A stretch of 46,590 nucleotides of DNA from an uncultured Bacteroides sp. (GTDB lineage Bacteria; Bacteroidota; Bacteroidia; Bacteroidales; Bacteroidaceae), in contig USEY01000020.1 of assembly GCA_900553815.1 (NCBI GenBank), positions 1 through 46,590 on the forward strand. Direction: 5' to 3'. The translations under genes were made by a program, and so were the position numbers. Within the stretch, counting starts at the first letter, position 1. Every line of letters begins with the position of its first letter. The notes under the pieces are model-generated. The model searched no databases. It was not told where the DNA came from and saw nothing but the letters and a program-made list of their open reading frames with translations. This document shows, piece by piece, positions 24,871 to 33,200 of the stretch.

Positions 24871-26052
24871 TTATTTGTTTCTTTTTTGTTTGAACTCTCT
24901 GATAGCAGCGTTGACGTCGGTCTTTTCGCCGTTTTTGAAGGCTATGATGAAGGCGTCTTTAAATTTGGAGGCAATGGAACGCTTGGTACGAAGTACCTGA
25001 TTATAGTCGGTCGATGCCCCGTAGGTATATTTATAATATTTTCCTTCGTGGTAATATTCAACGTTTTTCAGTCCCTTGAATTGCCTGTCGTTTTTAGCCA
25101 AGGGTTTGTTGGAAATCAGAATTTGTATTTTGAATACAGGACTGCTCGAGTCATTGCTTTTCTTGACTTGGGGACGTGTCTCCTGCTTGGGGGCTGGATC
25201 TTCTGCTTCACTGATAGTCTCTTCTGCAGGGTCGGCTGGTGGAATAATGGTGTTGCTACTACCGTTCAGTCTGATTTCCTGTTCGCGCTTGTAGGTCAGA
25301 AAAGCACGGTAAATGCCATTGGCTAGCGAGGTAGTACCGGCTTCCGTATTCAGGTAGCGCTCTTCGGCGGGTGTAGATATGAATCCCAATTCTACCAATA
25401 TACTGGGCATGGCACTGGCTTTTAGCACCAGAAAGCCGGCCTGATGAACACCACGGTCTTGCCGTTTGCAGGTTTGCTTGAACTGTTGCTGGACGAGCGA
25501 TGCCAAGTGTACACTTTGCGACATGTATTTGTCCTGCATAAATTCAAAAATGATATACGATTCTGCCGAATTGGGGTTAAAACCTGCATAACGTGTCTGA
25601 TAGTCGCTTTCGTAGAGAATAACAGAGTTCTCCCGTTTGGCTACTTCCAGGTTGTCATCAGACTTGGCTAAACCTAACGTCCAAGTTGAGGCTCCTTGTG
25701 CTGTACGATTCTTGGCCAGCGCGTTGGTGTGTATGGAAATGAACAGGTCGGCTTTGGCATCATTGGCAATCTGTGCCCGGCGGTCCAGTGGTATGAATAC
25801 ATCTTTCTTTCTAGTGTAGATGACTCTAACATCTGGGCAGTTCTGTTGTATCTGCTTGCCAAGCTTCAGGGCGACATTCAGATTAATGTTTTTTTCTTTG
25901 GATATTTTGCCTACGGCACCAGGGTCATGTCCGCCATGTCCGGCATCAATGACTACCGTAAATCCTTTGGCTTGAGCAAATAGGAAAGTAGGCAAGAATA
26001 GCAGGCACAAGCCAAGGCTTATATATAATATGTATAGTCTATAGTTTCGCAT
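24871..26052 (-). CDS. N-acetylmuramoyl-L-alanine amidase with C-terminal SPOR-like domain
   Basis: A 393-aa secreted amidase that cuts the bond between N-acetylmuramic acid and the stem peptide. A signal peptide covers about residues 1-27 (cut after L-F-A-Q-A). The Amidase_3 domain (about 31-255) has zinc ligands His39 (IDAGHGGHDPGA), Glu53 and His106 (FISIHTNA) and catalytic Glu219 (ILVELGFIST). A Pro/Glu/Ser linker (about 260-300) leads to a SPOR-like domain (VFKIQILISN onward) that probably binds denuded peptidoglycan at the septum. It heads the operon with the MCE gene; a TACATTTG -7 box lies at 26074-26067. Confidence 0.94.
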   Translation of the reverse strand: MRNYRLYILYISLGLCLLFLPTFLFAQAKGFTVVIDAGHGGHDPGAVGKISKEKNINLNVALKLGKQIQQNCPDVRVIYTRKKDVFIPLDRRAQIANDAKADLFISIHTNALAKNRTAQGASTWTLGLAKSDDNLEVAKRENSVILYESDYQTRYAGFNPNSAESYIIFEFMQDKYMSQSVHLASLVQQQFKQTCKRQDRGVHQAGFLVLKASAMPSILVELGFISTPAEERYLNTEAGTTSLANGIYRAFLTYKREQEIRLNGSSNTIIPPADPAEETISEAEDPAPKQETRPQVKKSNDSSSPVFKIQILISNKPLAKNDRQFKGLKNVEYYHEGKYYKYTYGASTDYNQVLRTKRSIASKFKDAFIIAFKNGEKTDVNAAIREFKQKRNK

Positions 26053-26353
26053 GATGAAAGTTGCTGCAAATGTAGTGCAATTTTATAGAAAACTCATACT
26101 ATGTTGCAAGTTTTCTTCCTTTTGGCCTTCATTTTGAGGCAGATTTTCCATTTGTTGGCATCTGTTTTCTGTTTTTTAGCGTAATTTTGCATGTCCAAAA
26201 ACAATGCTTTTCTTTTCGGTTCTAGTGGTTCGGGCGAAGAAGTATTGCTGAAATTGTCAGGACGCATGAGGTTGTCCGTCGGTAGGATAGGATGGCTTGC
26301 GTCTTGTTGAAGGTGTGTATTTCAGATACAGAACTTAAAATTAAAATAAGAGA
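26053..26353. other. Divergent intergenic region, amidase and BASS transporter
   Basis: It holds a minus-strand -7 box TACATTTG (26074-26067) for the amidase and a plus-strand TAATTTTG (26182-26189) that could serve the transporter. No gene, array or strong hairpin is seen. Confidence 0.55.
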
Positions 26354-27328
26354 ATGTTGATTCGTTTTTTGAAAAACTGGACTTTGCCTATTGCCATGAT
26401 AGCAGGAACGCTGGGCTATTTCTGCTTTGCCCGCATTTCATGGCTGGCTCCGGCAAAGCCATTGATGAACGGGCTGATTGCTTTTTTGACTCCAACGTTG
26501 ATTTTTGCTCAGTTATTGCTTACTTTTTGTAAGGTTGAGGTCAGTGAGTTGAAGCCTAAGGCGTGGCATGCGTGGCTGTTGTTGTTTCAGTTGGTGGTGT
26601 GCGTAGTGCTTGCCGCATTGTTGGTGTATTGCCCCATGAACGAAGTTTATCGTGAGATTTTTGAGGGTGCCATGGTATGTTTTATTTGTCCCACTGCTAC
26701 GGCGGCGGCTGTCATTACCGGGAAGTTAGGAGGAAGTGCGTCGAGCCTGACTACTTATACGTTGTTGTCCAATCTTTTGGCTGCAGTGGCCGTTCCTTTG
26801 GTATTCCCTTTGGTAGAACCTCATACGGACATCTCTTTCTTTTCGGCTTTTCTGAAGATATTAAGTAAGGTTTTCCCTCTGTTGCTATGTCCTTTCTTCC
26901 TGGCCTGGTTCTTGCGGGCGTTTGTGCCGGTGGTGCATAAGTTCTTGTTGGAGTATCACGATGCAGCTTTCTATTTGTGGGGTGTAGCACTAGCCATTGT
27001 TTCGGGGCAGACGGTGCGTTCGCTGGTCAATAGTAGTGCTCCTGCCTCGGTGGAATGGATGATAGCGTTTGCTGGTCTGGTGGCTTGTTGTATTCAGTTT
27101 TATCTGGGTAAACGTATAGGTGGACATTATGGTGAACGTATCAGTGGTGGACAGGCGTTGGGTCAGAAGAATACGGTTCTTGCTATTTGGATGGCCTATA
27201 CTTATTTGAATCCATTGGCTTCTGTAGGTCCGGGCTCTTATGTATTGTGGCAGAATATTATCAATAGTTGGCAACTGTGGAAGATGCGTAAGAGAGAAGC
27301 AGGCAGAAATAAGTGGCTACTTGATTAA
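26354..27328 (+). CDS. BASS-type (bile acid:sodium symporter-like) membrane transporter
   Basis: A 324-aa protein with about nine to ten hydrophobic segments in two halves. The middle holds CFICPTATAAAVITGKLGGSAS followed by TTYTLLSNLLAAVAVPLVFP, and the second half LGQKNTVLAIWMAYTYLNPLASVGPG. Both are crossing-helix motifs of the BASS/SBF superfamily. Many such proteins are sodium-coupled organic-anion importers, but the ligand is not predictable here, and no bile-acid gene is nearby. It is a single-gene unit ended by a strong terminator. Confidence 0.78.
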   Translation: MLIRFLKNWTLPIAMIAGTLGYFCFARISWLAPAKPLMNGLIAFLTPTLIFAQLLLTFCKVEVSELKPKAWHAWLLLFQLVVCVVLAALLVYCPMNEVYREIFEGAMVCFICPTATAAAVITGKLGGSASSLTTYTLLSNLLAAVAVPLVFPLVEPHTDISFFSAFLKILSKVFPLLLCPFFLAWFLRAFVPVVHKFLLEYHDAAFYLWGVALAIVSGQTVRSLVNSSAPASVEWMIAFAGLVACCIQFYLGKRIGGHYGERISGGQALGQKNTVLAIWMAYTYLNPLASVGPGSYVLWQNIINSWQLWKMRKREAGRNKWLLD

Positions 27329-27437
27329 TGGATAATTGTAGTTCACACTCGTATAGGGTTCATAGTTAAGATTTATCAAGTTGAGAGGTTAAGTCTGTCG
27401 AACTTGTTGTTAGAACCTATATATAGTCTTAAAATGG

Positions 27438-27476
27438 GAGTAGCGCCATTTCTTGTAGAAAGAAATGGTGCTACTC
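27438..27476. terminator. Bidirectional terminator, BASS transporter / phosphoesterase
   Basis: A 17-bp stem (27438-27454 with 27460-27476; one G:U) with a 5-nt loop, in the space between two convergent genes. Confidence 0.88.
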
Positions 27477-27523
27477 TATTAATAATGCAGTATATGGATT
27501 GTTTACTTGTATGAAATACAGTC

Positions 27524-28429
27524 TTAGTGCACATCCCAGCCATAATCAATATATTCCCAACTGAAGTTGTTGGCGTTGTCTACCTTAATCAGTAGAAAGC
27601 CTTCTTCAGTGTCGGCCAGTGGCCCTGTCCACCAGTTGGCCGATACACCTCCGGCTGTGACAAACCAAAGCCCACGCTCCTGGATTTGTTCGTAAATGTG
27701 CTGATGTCCTTGCAGAATAAGCTTGATATTGTATGGTTTCAGCAAATCGACTATTTCTTTTGTGTTATCTATCATGTCGCGCGCTTGCATGCTGCCTTCA
27801 ACAACAGGATAGTAGAGTGACAGGAGTGGAACATGGGTAGATACGACGATGGGAGTTTCTAGTCCGGTCTTAGCTAAGTCTTCTTTAAGCCAGGTTATCT
27901 GCTCTTGGTCAATGGTGGCAAACGCTTGCTTGGTGGGGTGCATGCCATTGAGCCGTATGAAGTGTATGCCTTTGTAGTCGAACGAACCGTAAGACTTGCC
28001 GTAGTGCTTCTCAAACATCTTGAATCCCAGCGTATCTTTTTGTCCGTTGAAGACATAGAAGCGGTCATGATTGCCAATGGTGAAATATGCCGGCAGTTCG
28101 TATTCTTCTACCGTGCGTTTGAAATGTGCGTGCAGGCTGTCTGCGGTAGTCTCATCGTTTCCTAGCTGGTCGGTTTCGGCATTGTCACCTCCAAAGAGCA
28201 GCATTTCTGCTTGCTGTTGTTTGGCACATTCCAGGGCTTGTCTTAGTCCTTCGTTGCAGTGGCCGTAGTTCGTTTGGTTTAGATGTACGTCTGTCAAGTA
28301 AGCAAAGGTCAGTTTAATGCTGTCGGTTGACGAAGAAGTTTGTGAAGTTTGCGTCTGAGGATTGTTGCAGGCTGTCAGCAAGGATATGCAACACATTGCA
28401 GCCAATAATCTTTTGCAGTTTCTGTTCAT
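27524..28429 (-). CDS. Lipoprotein calcineurin-like metallophosphoesterase
   Basis: A 301-aa envelope protein. I start it at ATG 28429 (M-N-R-N-C-K-R-L-L) because that gives a clean lipoprotein signal with lipobox L-L-T-A-C near residue 20; the longer frame adds a polar lead that would spoil it. All metal-binding blocks of the family are in order: YLTDVH, GGDNAETD, GNHDRF, STHVPLL and GHQHIY. It hydrolyses a phosphoester (nucleotide, lipid head group or phosphoprotein) outside the cytoplasm, but the substrate is not known. A TAACTTTG -7 box lies upstream (28506-28499). Confidence 0.9.
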   Translation of the reverse strand: MNRNCKRLLAAMCCISLLTACNNPQTQTSQTSSSTDSIKLTFAYLTDVHLNQTNYGHCNEGLRQALECAKQQQAEMLLFGGDNAETDQLGNDETTADSLHAHFKRTVEEYELPAYFTIGNHDRFYVFNGQKDTLGFKMFEKHYGKSYGSFDYKGIHFIRLNGMHPTKQAFATIDQEQITWLKEDLAKTGLETPIVVSTHVPLLSLYYPVVEGSMQARDMIDNTKEIVDLLKPYNIKLILQGHQHIYEQIQERGLWFVTAGGVSANWWTGPLADTEEGFLLIKVDNANNFSWEYIDYGWDVH

Positions 28430-28498
28430 GTCATTTATGTTTTTAGGTTTGTTATGTGTCTTACTGAATGTAGTAGTCGGTTTGTGTAATTTTACAAG

Positions 28499-28506
28499 CA
28501 AAGTTA
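28499..28506 (-). promoter_or_regulatory. -7 box of metallophosphoesterase gene
   Basis: TAACTTTG on the minus strand fits TAnnTTTG, about 70 bp before the chosen start codon; no exact -33 box. Confidence 0.45.
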
Positions 28507-28551
28507 ATCTTTTTGCTGCTATTGTATATAAGTTATTGCTTTGAAATAAAA

Positions 28552-28580
28552 AAAGTCGTACTGAAGCAGTACGACTTTTC
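28552..28580 (-). terminator. Terminator of the rpsF-rpsR-rplI operon
   Basis: A 13-bp perfect stem (28552-28564 with 28568-28580) with a 3-nt loop is followed on the minus strand by a T-run. Confidence 0.95.
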
Positions 28581-28603
28581 TGTATAATATGAATGTTGTA
28601 TGA

Positions 28604-29053
28604 TTAAGCTTCTTCAGCAACAACTTCGAAAGGAATTTCAACAGAAACTTCCTTGTGAAGCTTGATGACAGCTTTGTAGTGGCCAACTTCCTTAACGCTG
28701 TCTTTAACAACGATAAGTTTGCGGTCAATGTTGTGACCCAATTTAGCCAATTCGTCAGCAATCTGGATGTTACCAACAGAACCGAAGATAGTTCCGGTAG
28801 AGCTTACCTTGGTAGCGATGGTCAGTGATACACCTTCCAACTTAGCAGCCAATTCTTCAGCGTCTTTTTTGATTTTCTCCAGTTTGTGAGCACGTTGTTT
28901 CAGTTCTTCAGCCAGCATTTTCTTGGCAGCCGGAGAAGCGATGACAGCTTTACCGGTGGGGATGAGGTAGTTACGACCGTAACCTGACTTTACGTTTACG
29001 ATGTCGTTCTTATAACCCAAGTTAATTACGTCTTCTTTCAATATAATTTCCAT
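28604..29053 (-). CDS. rplI: 50S ribosomal protein bL9
   Basis: A 149-aa bL9. The N-terminal globular part [35 protein letters not shown] is the family signature; a long charged helix (about 40-78) links to the C-terminal RNA-binding lobe ending in EEA. It binds 23S rRNA at the base of the L1 stalk. It is the third gene of the classical rpsF-rpsR-rplI unit, 15 bp after rpsR. Confidence 0.98.
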   Translation of the reverse strand: MEIILKEDVINLGYKNDIVNVKSGYGRNYLIPTGKAVIASPAAKKMLAEELKQRAHKLEKIKKDAEELAAKLEGVSLTIATKVSSTGTIFGSVGNIQIADELAKLGHNIDRKLIVVKDSVKEVGHYKAVIKLHKEVSVEIPFEVVAEEA

Positions 29054-29068
29054 ACTATCTCCTCCTTA

Positions 29069-29341
29069 TTATTTCATCATGTCAGTTACATAAGGCAGCA
29101 ATGCCAAGTGGCGAGCTCTCTTCACAGCTTGTGCTACGCGGCGTTGGTATTTCAAAGAAGTACCCGTGATGCGGCGCGGAAGGATTTTTCCTTGCTCATT
29201 CAAGAATTTCTTCAAGAATTCGGGATCTTTGTAGTCAATGTACTTGATACCGCTCTTTTTGAAACGGCAGTATTTTTTCTTCTTAACGTCTACTGAAGGC
29301 GGAGTTAAATATCTGATTTCTGATTGAACTTGTTGTGCCAT
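29069..29341 (-). CDS. rpsR: 30S ribosomal protein bS18
   Basis: A 90-aa bS18, partner of bS6 on the platform of the small subunit. The core [39 protein letters not shown] is diagnostic. It starts 2 bp after the rpsF stop, so it is translationally linked. No ssb gene lies between rpsF and rpsR, unlike in Firmicutes. Confidence 0.98.
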   Translation of the reverse strand: MAQQVQSEIRYLTPPSVDVKKKKYCRFKKSGIKYIDYKDPEFLKKFLNEQGKILPRRITGTSLKYQRRVAQAVKRARHLALLPYVTDMMK

Positions 29342-29343
29342 GA

Positions 29344-29688
29344 TTAATTCTCCTTTTTAGTTGATTTTACACTTCTTCTCTTAGCGGCATATTCTGCTGC
29401 ATACTTGTCCTGCTTGAAAGTCAGGAAGCGAATAACACGCTCATCACGACGGAAGTTAACTTCCAGTTTTTCAATGACTGTGGGTTCAGCCTTGAACTCA
29501 ATCAGTTGATAAAAACCAGTAGACTTCTTCTGGATAGGATAAGCCAGTTTCTTCAGTCCCCAGTTTTCTTCATTTACAATCTCAGCACCTTCGGCAGTGA
29601 GGATGCCTTTGAATTTCTCTACCGCTTCCTTCATCTGAACGTCAGACAAAACGGGAGTTAAAATGAAAACGGTTTCGTATTGATTCAT
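29344..29688 (-). CDS. rpsF: 30S ribosomal protein bS6
   Basis: A 114-aa bS6 ([16 protein letters not shown] start, [18 protein letters not shown] middle). It binds 16S rRNA together with bS18. It leads the operon from a perfect Bacteroides promoter. The C-terminus is Lys-rich ([11 protein letters not shown]) with no poly-Glu tail. Confidence 0.98.
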   Translation of the reverse strand: MNQYETVFILTPVLSDVQMKEAVEKFKGILTAEGAEIVNEENWGLKKLAYPIQKKSTGFYQLIEFKAEPTVIEKLEVNFRRDERVIRFLTFKQDKYAAEYAAKRRSVKSTKKEN

Positions 29689-29734
29689 ACTCGTTTAATT
29701 AATAAATAAATAGTTCGTTTTAAAAAATGCGGTG

Positions 29735-29765
29735 CAAAGGTAGATATTTTATTTTGAACTACAAA
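29735..29765 (-). promoter_or_regulatory. rpsF operon promoter
   Basis: Minus strand TTTG (29765-29762), 19 bp, TACCTTTG (29742-29735): a full Bacteroides consensus promoter with a leader of about 40 nt. Confidence 0.85.
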
Positions 29766-29815
29766 CATTTAATGTTTTTTTGTGTACCGATATAGGAATT
29801 TTCGTGCAGGAAAAC

Positions 29816-29823
29816 TACCTTTG
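29816..29823 (+). promoter_or_regulatory. -7 box of the MarR gene
   Basis: TACCTTTG on the plus strand, 25 bp before ATG 29849. The predicted start of transcription leaves a leader shorter than 20 nt. Confidence 0.55.
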
Positions 29824-29848
29824 CACGTTGGTTTAAGTGAGAAATTTA

Positions 29849-30295
29849 ATGATAGAGCAATTTGATTTTGACATAAGACTTATATTTGCCATTCTGAATG
29901 GTAAGGTATCTGCTGCCATTAACCGCAAGCTTTTCCGCAATTTCCGTATGAATGGGGTGGATATTACGCCCGAACAGTGGACGGTGTTGCTTTTTCTGTG
30001 GGAGAAGGATGGCGTGACACAGCAGGAACTTTGCAATGCAACCTATCGGGACAAGCCGAGCATGACGCGCTTGATTGACAATATGGAGAGGTTGCATCTG
30101 GTAGTGCGCATTTCCGATAAAAAAGACAGGAGAATCAATCTTATACATTTGACCAAGGATGGCCGCGATTTGGAAACGAAGGCTCGGCCAGTGGCAAATC
30201 AGACTTTAAAAGAAGCTTTGAAGGGAGTTACGCTTGACGAGCTCAGAGTTGGTCAGGAGTTGCTGAAAAAGATATTTTTTAATATGAGTGATTGA
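29849..30295 (+). CDS. MarR-family transcriptional regulator
   Basis: A 148-aa winged-helix repressor-type protein of the MarR family. The DNA-binding part (about 45-105) contains ITPEQWTVLLFLWEKDGVTQQELCNATYRDKPSMTRLIDNMERLHLV and the wing RISDKKDRRINLIHLTKDG. I chose ATG 29849 (M-I-E-Q-F-D-F-D); a GTG at 29837 would add four residues but falls nearly on the expected transcription start. The ligand is unknown. A 58-aa membrane protein gene follows 145 bp later and may be its target, which is inference. Confidence 0.9.
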   Translation: MIEQFDFDIRLIFAILNGKVSAAINRKLFRNFRMNGVDITPEQWTVLLFLWEKDGVTQQELCNATYRDKPSMTRLIDNMERLHLVVRISDKKDRRINLIHLTKDGRDLETKARPVANQTLKEALKGVTLDELRVGQELLKKIFFNMSD

Positions 30296-30440
30296 TGTTT
30301 TGCACTTGTATTCCTGCAAAATGGACTTATTTATAAGGAATAATAGTTTTTTTGCAAAAATAATTTCGCTTGTTAAAGAATTATGTGTTTCTTTGTGACA
30401 CAAAATCGAAAAATATAATAATCTATTAAAATACACACAA

Positions 30441-30617
30441 ATGAAAGGCTTATTGAAAAATCTGGGATTAATCTTGATCTTGGTTGGAGCAATTATTTTG
30501 GTTGCATGCTCTTTTACAGGCAATGTTAATGATAATGGAATTCTGGGCTTGTCAGCAGCTCTGTTGGTTGTCGGATTGGTAACGTACATTGTAGTAAATA
30601 AAAAACTTGCTAACTAA
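30441..30617 (+). CDS. Small two-helix membrane protein (58 aa)
   Basis: A 58-aa frame from ATG 30441 (M-K-G-L-L-K-N-L-G) to TAA 30615-30617. Two hydrophobic segments (about 8-25 and 36-52) flank a short polar loop (F-T-G-N-V-N-D-N-G). The C-terminus is basic (V-N-K-K-L-A-N). No family name is known to me. A perfect 16-bp terminator 20 bp after the stop supports a real, defined transcript. Codon use looks like that of its neighbours. Confidence 0.75.
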   Translation: MKGLLKNLGLILILVGAIILVACSFTGNVNDNGILGLSAALLVVGLVTYIVVNKKLAN

Positions 30618-30637
30618 GAATAGCTTAACTGTAAATG

Positions 30638-30678
30638 AAAACAGGATACGATAGTTGTTAATTATCGTATCCTGTTTT
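30638..30678 (+). terminator. Terminator after the 58-aa membrane protein
   Basis: A 16-bp perfect stem (30638-30653 with 30663-30678) ends in a T-run on the plus strand. Confidence 0.95.
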
Positions 30679-30725
30679 TGTTTTTAGGTAGTAGATTGTA
30701 CTGCCCTGTTATTAAGCACAACAAT

Positions 30726-30756
30726 AGCCCCTTGGTATTGTTTATGCCGAGGGGCT
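30726..30756 (-). terminator. Hairpin downstream of the Crp/Fnr gene
   Basis: A 10-bp stem AGCCCCTTGG/CCGAGGGGCT (one G:U) lies 75 bp after the regulator's stop. No strong T-run, so termination is probable rather than certain. Confidence 0.6.
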
Positions 30757-30831
30757 TATATATAATGATATAGTCTTGGAGAAGACTTTTTTCTGCCTCC
30801 TGCTGCTGGTAGTAGAAAAGATGGTGGCTCG

Positions 30832-31416
30832 TTACAAGATGCCAGAGCGGACACGGCTTAGTGTCTCTGGGGTCATGAGCAGGTATGAGGCAATGTGTGA
30901 TAGTGGAGCACGCTTAATGACCTCAGGGTGATTTTTGAGCAATAGGTTGTAGCGCTCTCTAGCTGTCTCAAATCGCCAAGAGTCTGCTTTTATTTGCGAT
31001 ACGATAAGCGAAAACTCAAGTATCTTTCTGTAGAACATATTGATTTCCCACGATACTTCGGTCAGTAGCATCAGTTTATTGAATGGTAGCAGATAGACGA
31101 CGCTGTCTTCCAATGCTTCTATCATCAGGTGTGTAGGGGTCTGCTTGAGGGTGCTTTCAATGCAGATAACAATGCAGCCTTCATAAGAAAAATGCTCGGT
31201 AACGTCTTTGCCGTTCTTGTAATAGAATTGTCTGACCATACCTTTGCCCACAATGACTATATTATGGCTGACTTCCCCTTCTTTTAGAAGCAACTCTCCC
31301 TTACTGACTTCCTTGCGTATAAGAATCTCTTCTATTTGTTTTCTACCTTCTGGTGCCATTTCCGGGTATCTGGAATTGATGGCAGCATCTACAGTTGCTT
31401 TTAATAGTGCATCCAT
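30832..31416 (-). CDS. Crp/Fnr-family transcriptional regulator
   Basis: A 194-aa regulator with an N-terminal cyclic-nucleotide-binding-like beta barrel (about 20-120; KGELLLKEGEVSHNIVIVGKGMVRQFY) and a C-terminal helix-turn-helix (about 165-190; PLSHIASYLLMTPETLSRVR). No Cys cluster for iron-sulfur binding is seen, so it is not an FNR-type oxygen sensor, and the cAMP-pocket residues are not obvious. Many Bacteroides have several such proteins of unknown signal. The TATCTTTG box upstream (31450-31443) fits its promoter. Confidence 0.9.
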   Translation of the reverse strand: MDALLKATVDAAINSRYPEMAPEGRKQIEEILIRKEVSKGELLLKEGEVSHNIVIVGKGMVRQFYYKNGKDVTEHFSYEGCIVICIESTLKQTPTHLMIEALEDSVVYLLPFNKLMLLTEVSWEINMFYRKILEFSLIVSQIKADSWRFETARERYNLLLKNHPEVIKRAPLSHIASYLLMTPETLSRVRSGIL

Positions 31417-31572
31417 ACTTAAGAAGCGTTTTATATTCGTGGCAAAGATAAGATATTGATTTGATTTATGAAAATTGGCAGAGAATTTGGGCCTCCCTTT
31501 TTGAGGGTGGTGGGTTACTGGGTATCAGAATCCTATTTTACGGGCAGCATAGTAACTGTCAGGTAAGCATGT

Positions 31573-31682
31573 ATCGGCAGTTAACTCTTTGTTTGATAGC
31601 AGTGGACTCGCTGCACGATAGTAGTTAACTCCTGGCGTGATAGTAGTTAACTGCCAGCAGATGGGTAGTCCACTGCTATCAT
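31573..31682. repeat. 22-bp tandem array, five units, with interleaved inverted repeats
   Basis: Units start at 31573, 31595, 31617, 31639 and 31661 in exact 22-bp phase; the core is GATAGTAGTTAACTCCTGGC. Two perfect long inverted repeats are interleaved: GGCAGTTAACT (31576-31586) with AGTTAACTGCC (31645-31655), and GATAGCAGTGGACT (31595-31608) with AGTCCACTGCTATC (31667-31680). The order A-B-A'-B' is that of a pseudoknot. Confidence 0.88.
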
Positions 31683-31729
31683 GCACACTTACGGATACAT
31701 AAGTTTACACAAATGTATCTGTTTTTCGC

Positions 31730-31792
31730 AAAGTCCCTGTTTGGCATGCTAAAGTCCATAGTTAGCATGCTAAAATCCCTGTTTGATGATAA
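31730..31792. repeat. 21-bp tandem array, three units
   Basis: Units at 31730, 31751 and 31772 share AAAGTCC-N4-GTT-N2-CATGCT. The unit junction forms the perfect 12-bp palindrome TTAGCATGCTAA. The third unit is degenerate at its end. Confidence 0.8.
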
Positions 31793-32296
31793 GGGAATAG
31801 GATGTTACGGCACAAGATGTCTGCGCCGCAAGTTGGCCTTTTGGTGGCCGTCATCCTGTGTCTAGAATGGAAACCATGTGAAGTAGGTGTAGGGGAGTAC
31901 CTTTCACCTGCTGAATATCTTTTTCTCATTTGAAGTTTCACACCTTCACGGTGGAATCTAATCTGTTGTCATATAGATAAATATGGTGAAAGATTCACTT
32001 GAAGCCTTCATTCACGCTACAGAATCATGTGTGACCAAGAATTTATGTTAATACTTTATTCTTTACCTCCATCTTTCACCATAATCCATTTGTTTTCAAT
32101 GCCTAATGGTGAAACTTCACTAGAATAAACAGCTCTCTTTTCGTGAAACTTCATTTCTTCTCATTCCTAAGCTTTTCGATATCTTTGATAAGGGGCTACG
32201 GATTCTATACATTCAAGCTTTCATACGTAGTATGTTTTTGTATTCTTTGGGCTGGATTTATCAGGCGTTCCCGTTATGGCAATAGATATAAAAACA

Positions 32297-32332
32297 AACC
32301 ACCGGAATAAGGCTATGCTTATTCCGATGGTT
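32297..32332 (-). terminator. Terminator of the kdgK-kdgA operon
   Basis: A 15-bp stem (32297-32311 with 32318-32332; one G:U) is followed on the minus strand by a T-rich run. Confidence 0.9.
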
Positions 32333-32442
32333 GTTCCCTTTAAACACCTTTAAACAAAATGAATATTTTAGTAGCGCTTATGAAAATACATGAAGTGTGT
32401 TGTATATTTCATACGCTTGCAGTCAGCTTACGGAAGTTGCTT

Positions 32443-33111
32443 TTATTTGCGTGCTTCTGCAATGTAGCCCAGGGCCTCTTTGCATTTATTGGTAATGTAT
32501 TCCCAATCTTCGGCAGCGATTTTATCTTTCGGGAAGAGCTTAGAACCCATGCCAACGCAATATACACCGGCTTTAATCCAAGAGGTGAGGTTCTCCTGAG
32601 TCGGTTCTACACCACCGGTTACCATTAACTTGGACCAAGGCATCGGAGCCAGCAGGCCTTTTACCAATTTAGGGCCTAACACGTCGCCGGGGAATACCTT
32701 GCAAAGGTCGCAACCTACTTCTTGAGCGAAACCTACCTCGGATACACTGCCACAACCAGGGGTGTAAGCCACCAATCGGCGGTTGCATATCTTGGCTATT
32801 TCGGGGTTGAACAACGGACCTACTATGAAGTTGGCTCCTAATTGCAGGTAGAGGGCGGCAGTGGCAGGGTCAACAATCGAACCTACACCCATTGCCATTT
32901 CGGGGCATTCCTTGGCTGCAAACTTTACTACTTCTGCAAATACTTCATGAGCAAAGTCTCCTCTGTTGGTGAACTCAAAAGCGCGTACTCCACCATCATA
33001 GCATGCTTTTACTACTTTCTTGGCAATTTCTACATCTTTGTGATAGAATACGGGTACCATACCGGTTGAACCAATTTTGTTCAGTACGGCTATTTTGTCA
33101 AATTTGGCCAT
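32443..33111 (-). CDS. kdgA: 2-keto-3-deoxy-6-phosphogluconate aldolase
   Basis: A 222-aa class I aldolase (Eda/KdgA) that splits 2-keto-3-deoxy-6-phosphogluconate into pyruvate and glyceraldehyde 3-phosphate, the last step of hexuronate breakdown. The catalytic base Glu46 (RAFEFTNRG) and the Schiff-base Lys138 ([10 protein letters not shown]) are in place, as is the phosphate-binding part near VTGGVEPT. The protein is slightly longer than E. coli Eda. It follows kdgK by 89 bp; a perfect hairpin (33151-33175) in that gap may set the ratio of the two products. Confidence 0.95.
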   Translation of the reverse strand: MAKFDKIAVLNKIGSTGMVPVFYHKDVEIAKKVVKACYDGGVRAFEFTNRGDFAHEVFAEVVKFAAKECPEMAMGVGSIVDPATAALYLQLGANFIVGPLFNPEIAKICNRRLVAYTPGCGSVSEVGFAQEVGCDLCKVFPGDVLGPKLVKGLLAPMPWSKLMVTGGVEPTQENLTSWIKAGVYCVGMGSKLFPKDKIAAEDWEYITNKCKEALGYIAEARK

Positions 33112-33150
33112 TGTTTTTTTGTTTTAATGTTAGTCTGTTGATGAATGTTG

Positions 33151-33175
33151 GAAGGGAAAGTCGGACTTTCCCTTC
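33151..33175. other. Perfect intercistronic hairpin between kdgK and kdgA
   Basis: GAAGGGAAAGTC and GACTTTCCCTTC form a perfect 12-bp inverted repeat around a single G. There is no T-run on the operon strand, so it is more likely an mRNA processing or stability element than a terminator. Confidence 0.8.
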
Positions 33176-33200
33176 TTATTGAATAAGTGAAGTGGTTGTT

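Larger units (their letters stand above)
31417..32442. other. 1-kb gene-free region rich in dyads and repeats
   Basis: No credible gene. It contains the Crp/Fnr -7 box (TATCTTTG, 31450-31443), a 22-bp array (31573-31682), a 21-bp array (31730-31792), a 280-bp block with eleven GTGAA/TTCAC motifs (about 31878-32155), and the kdgA terminator (32297-32332). It is the largest non-coding block in the window apart from the thiamine leader. Confidence 0.75.
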
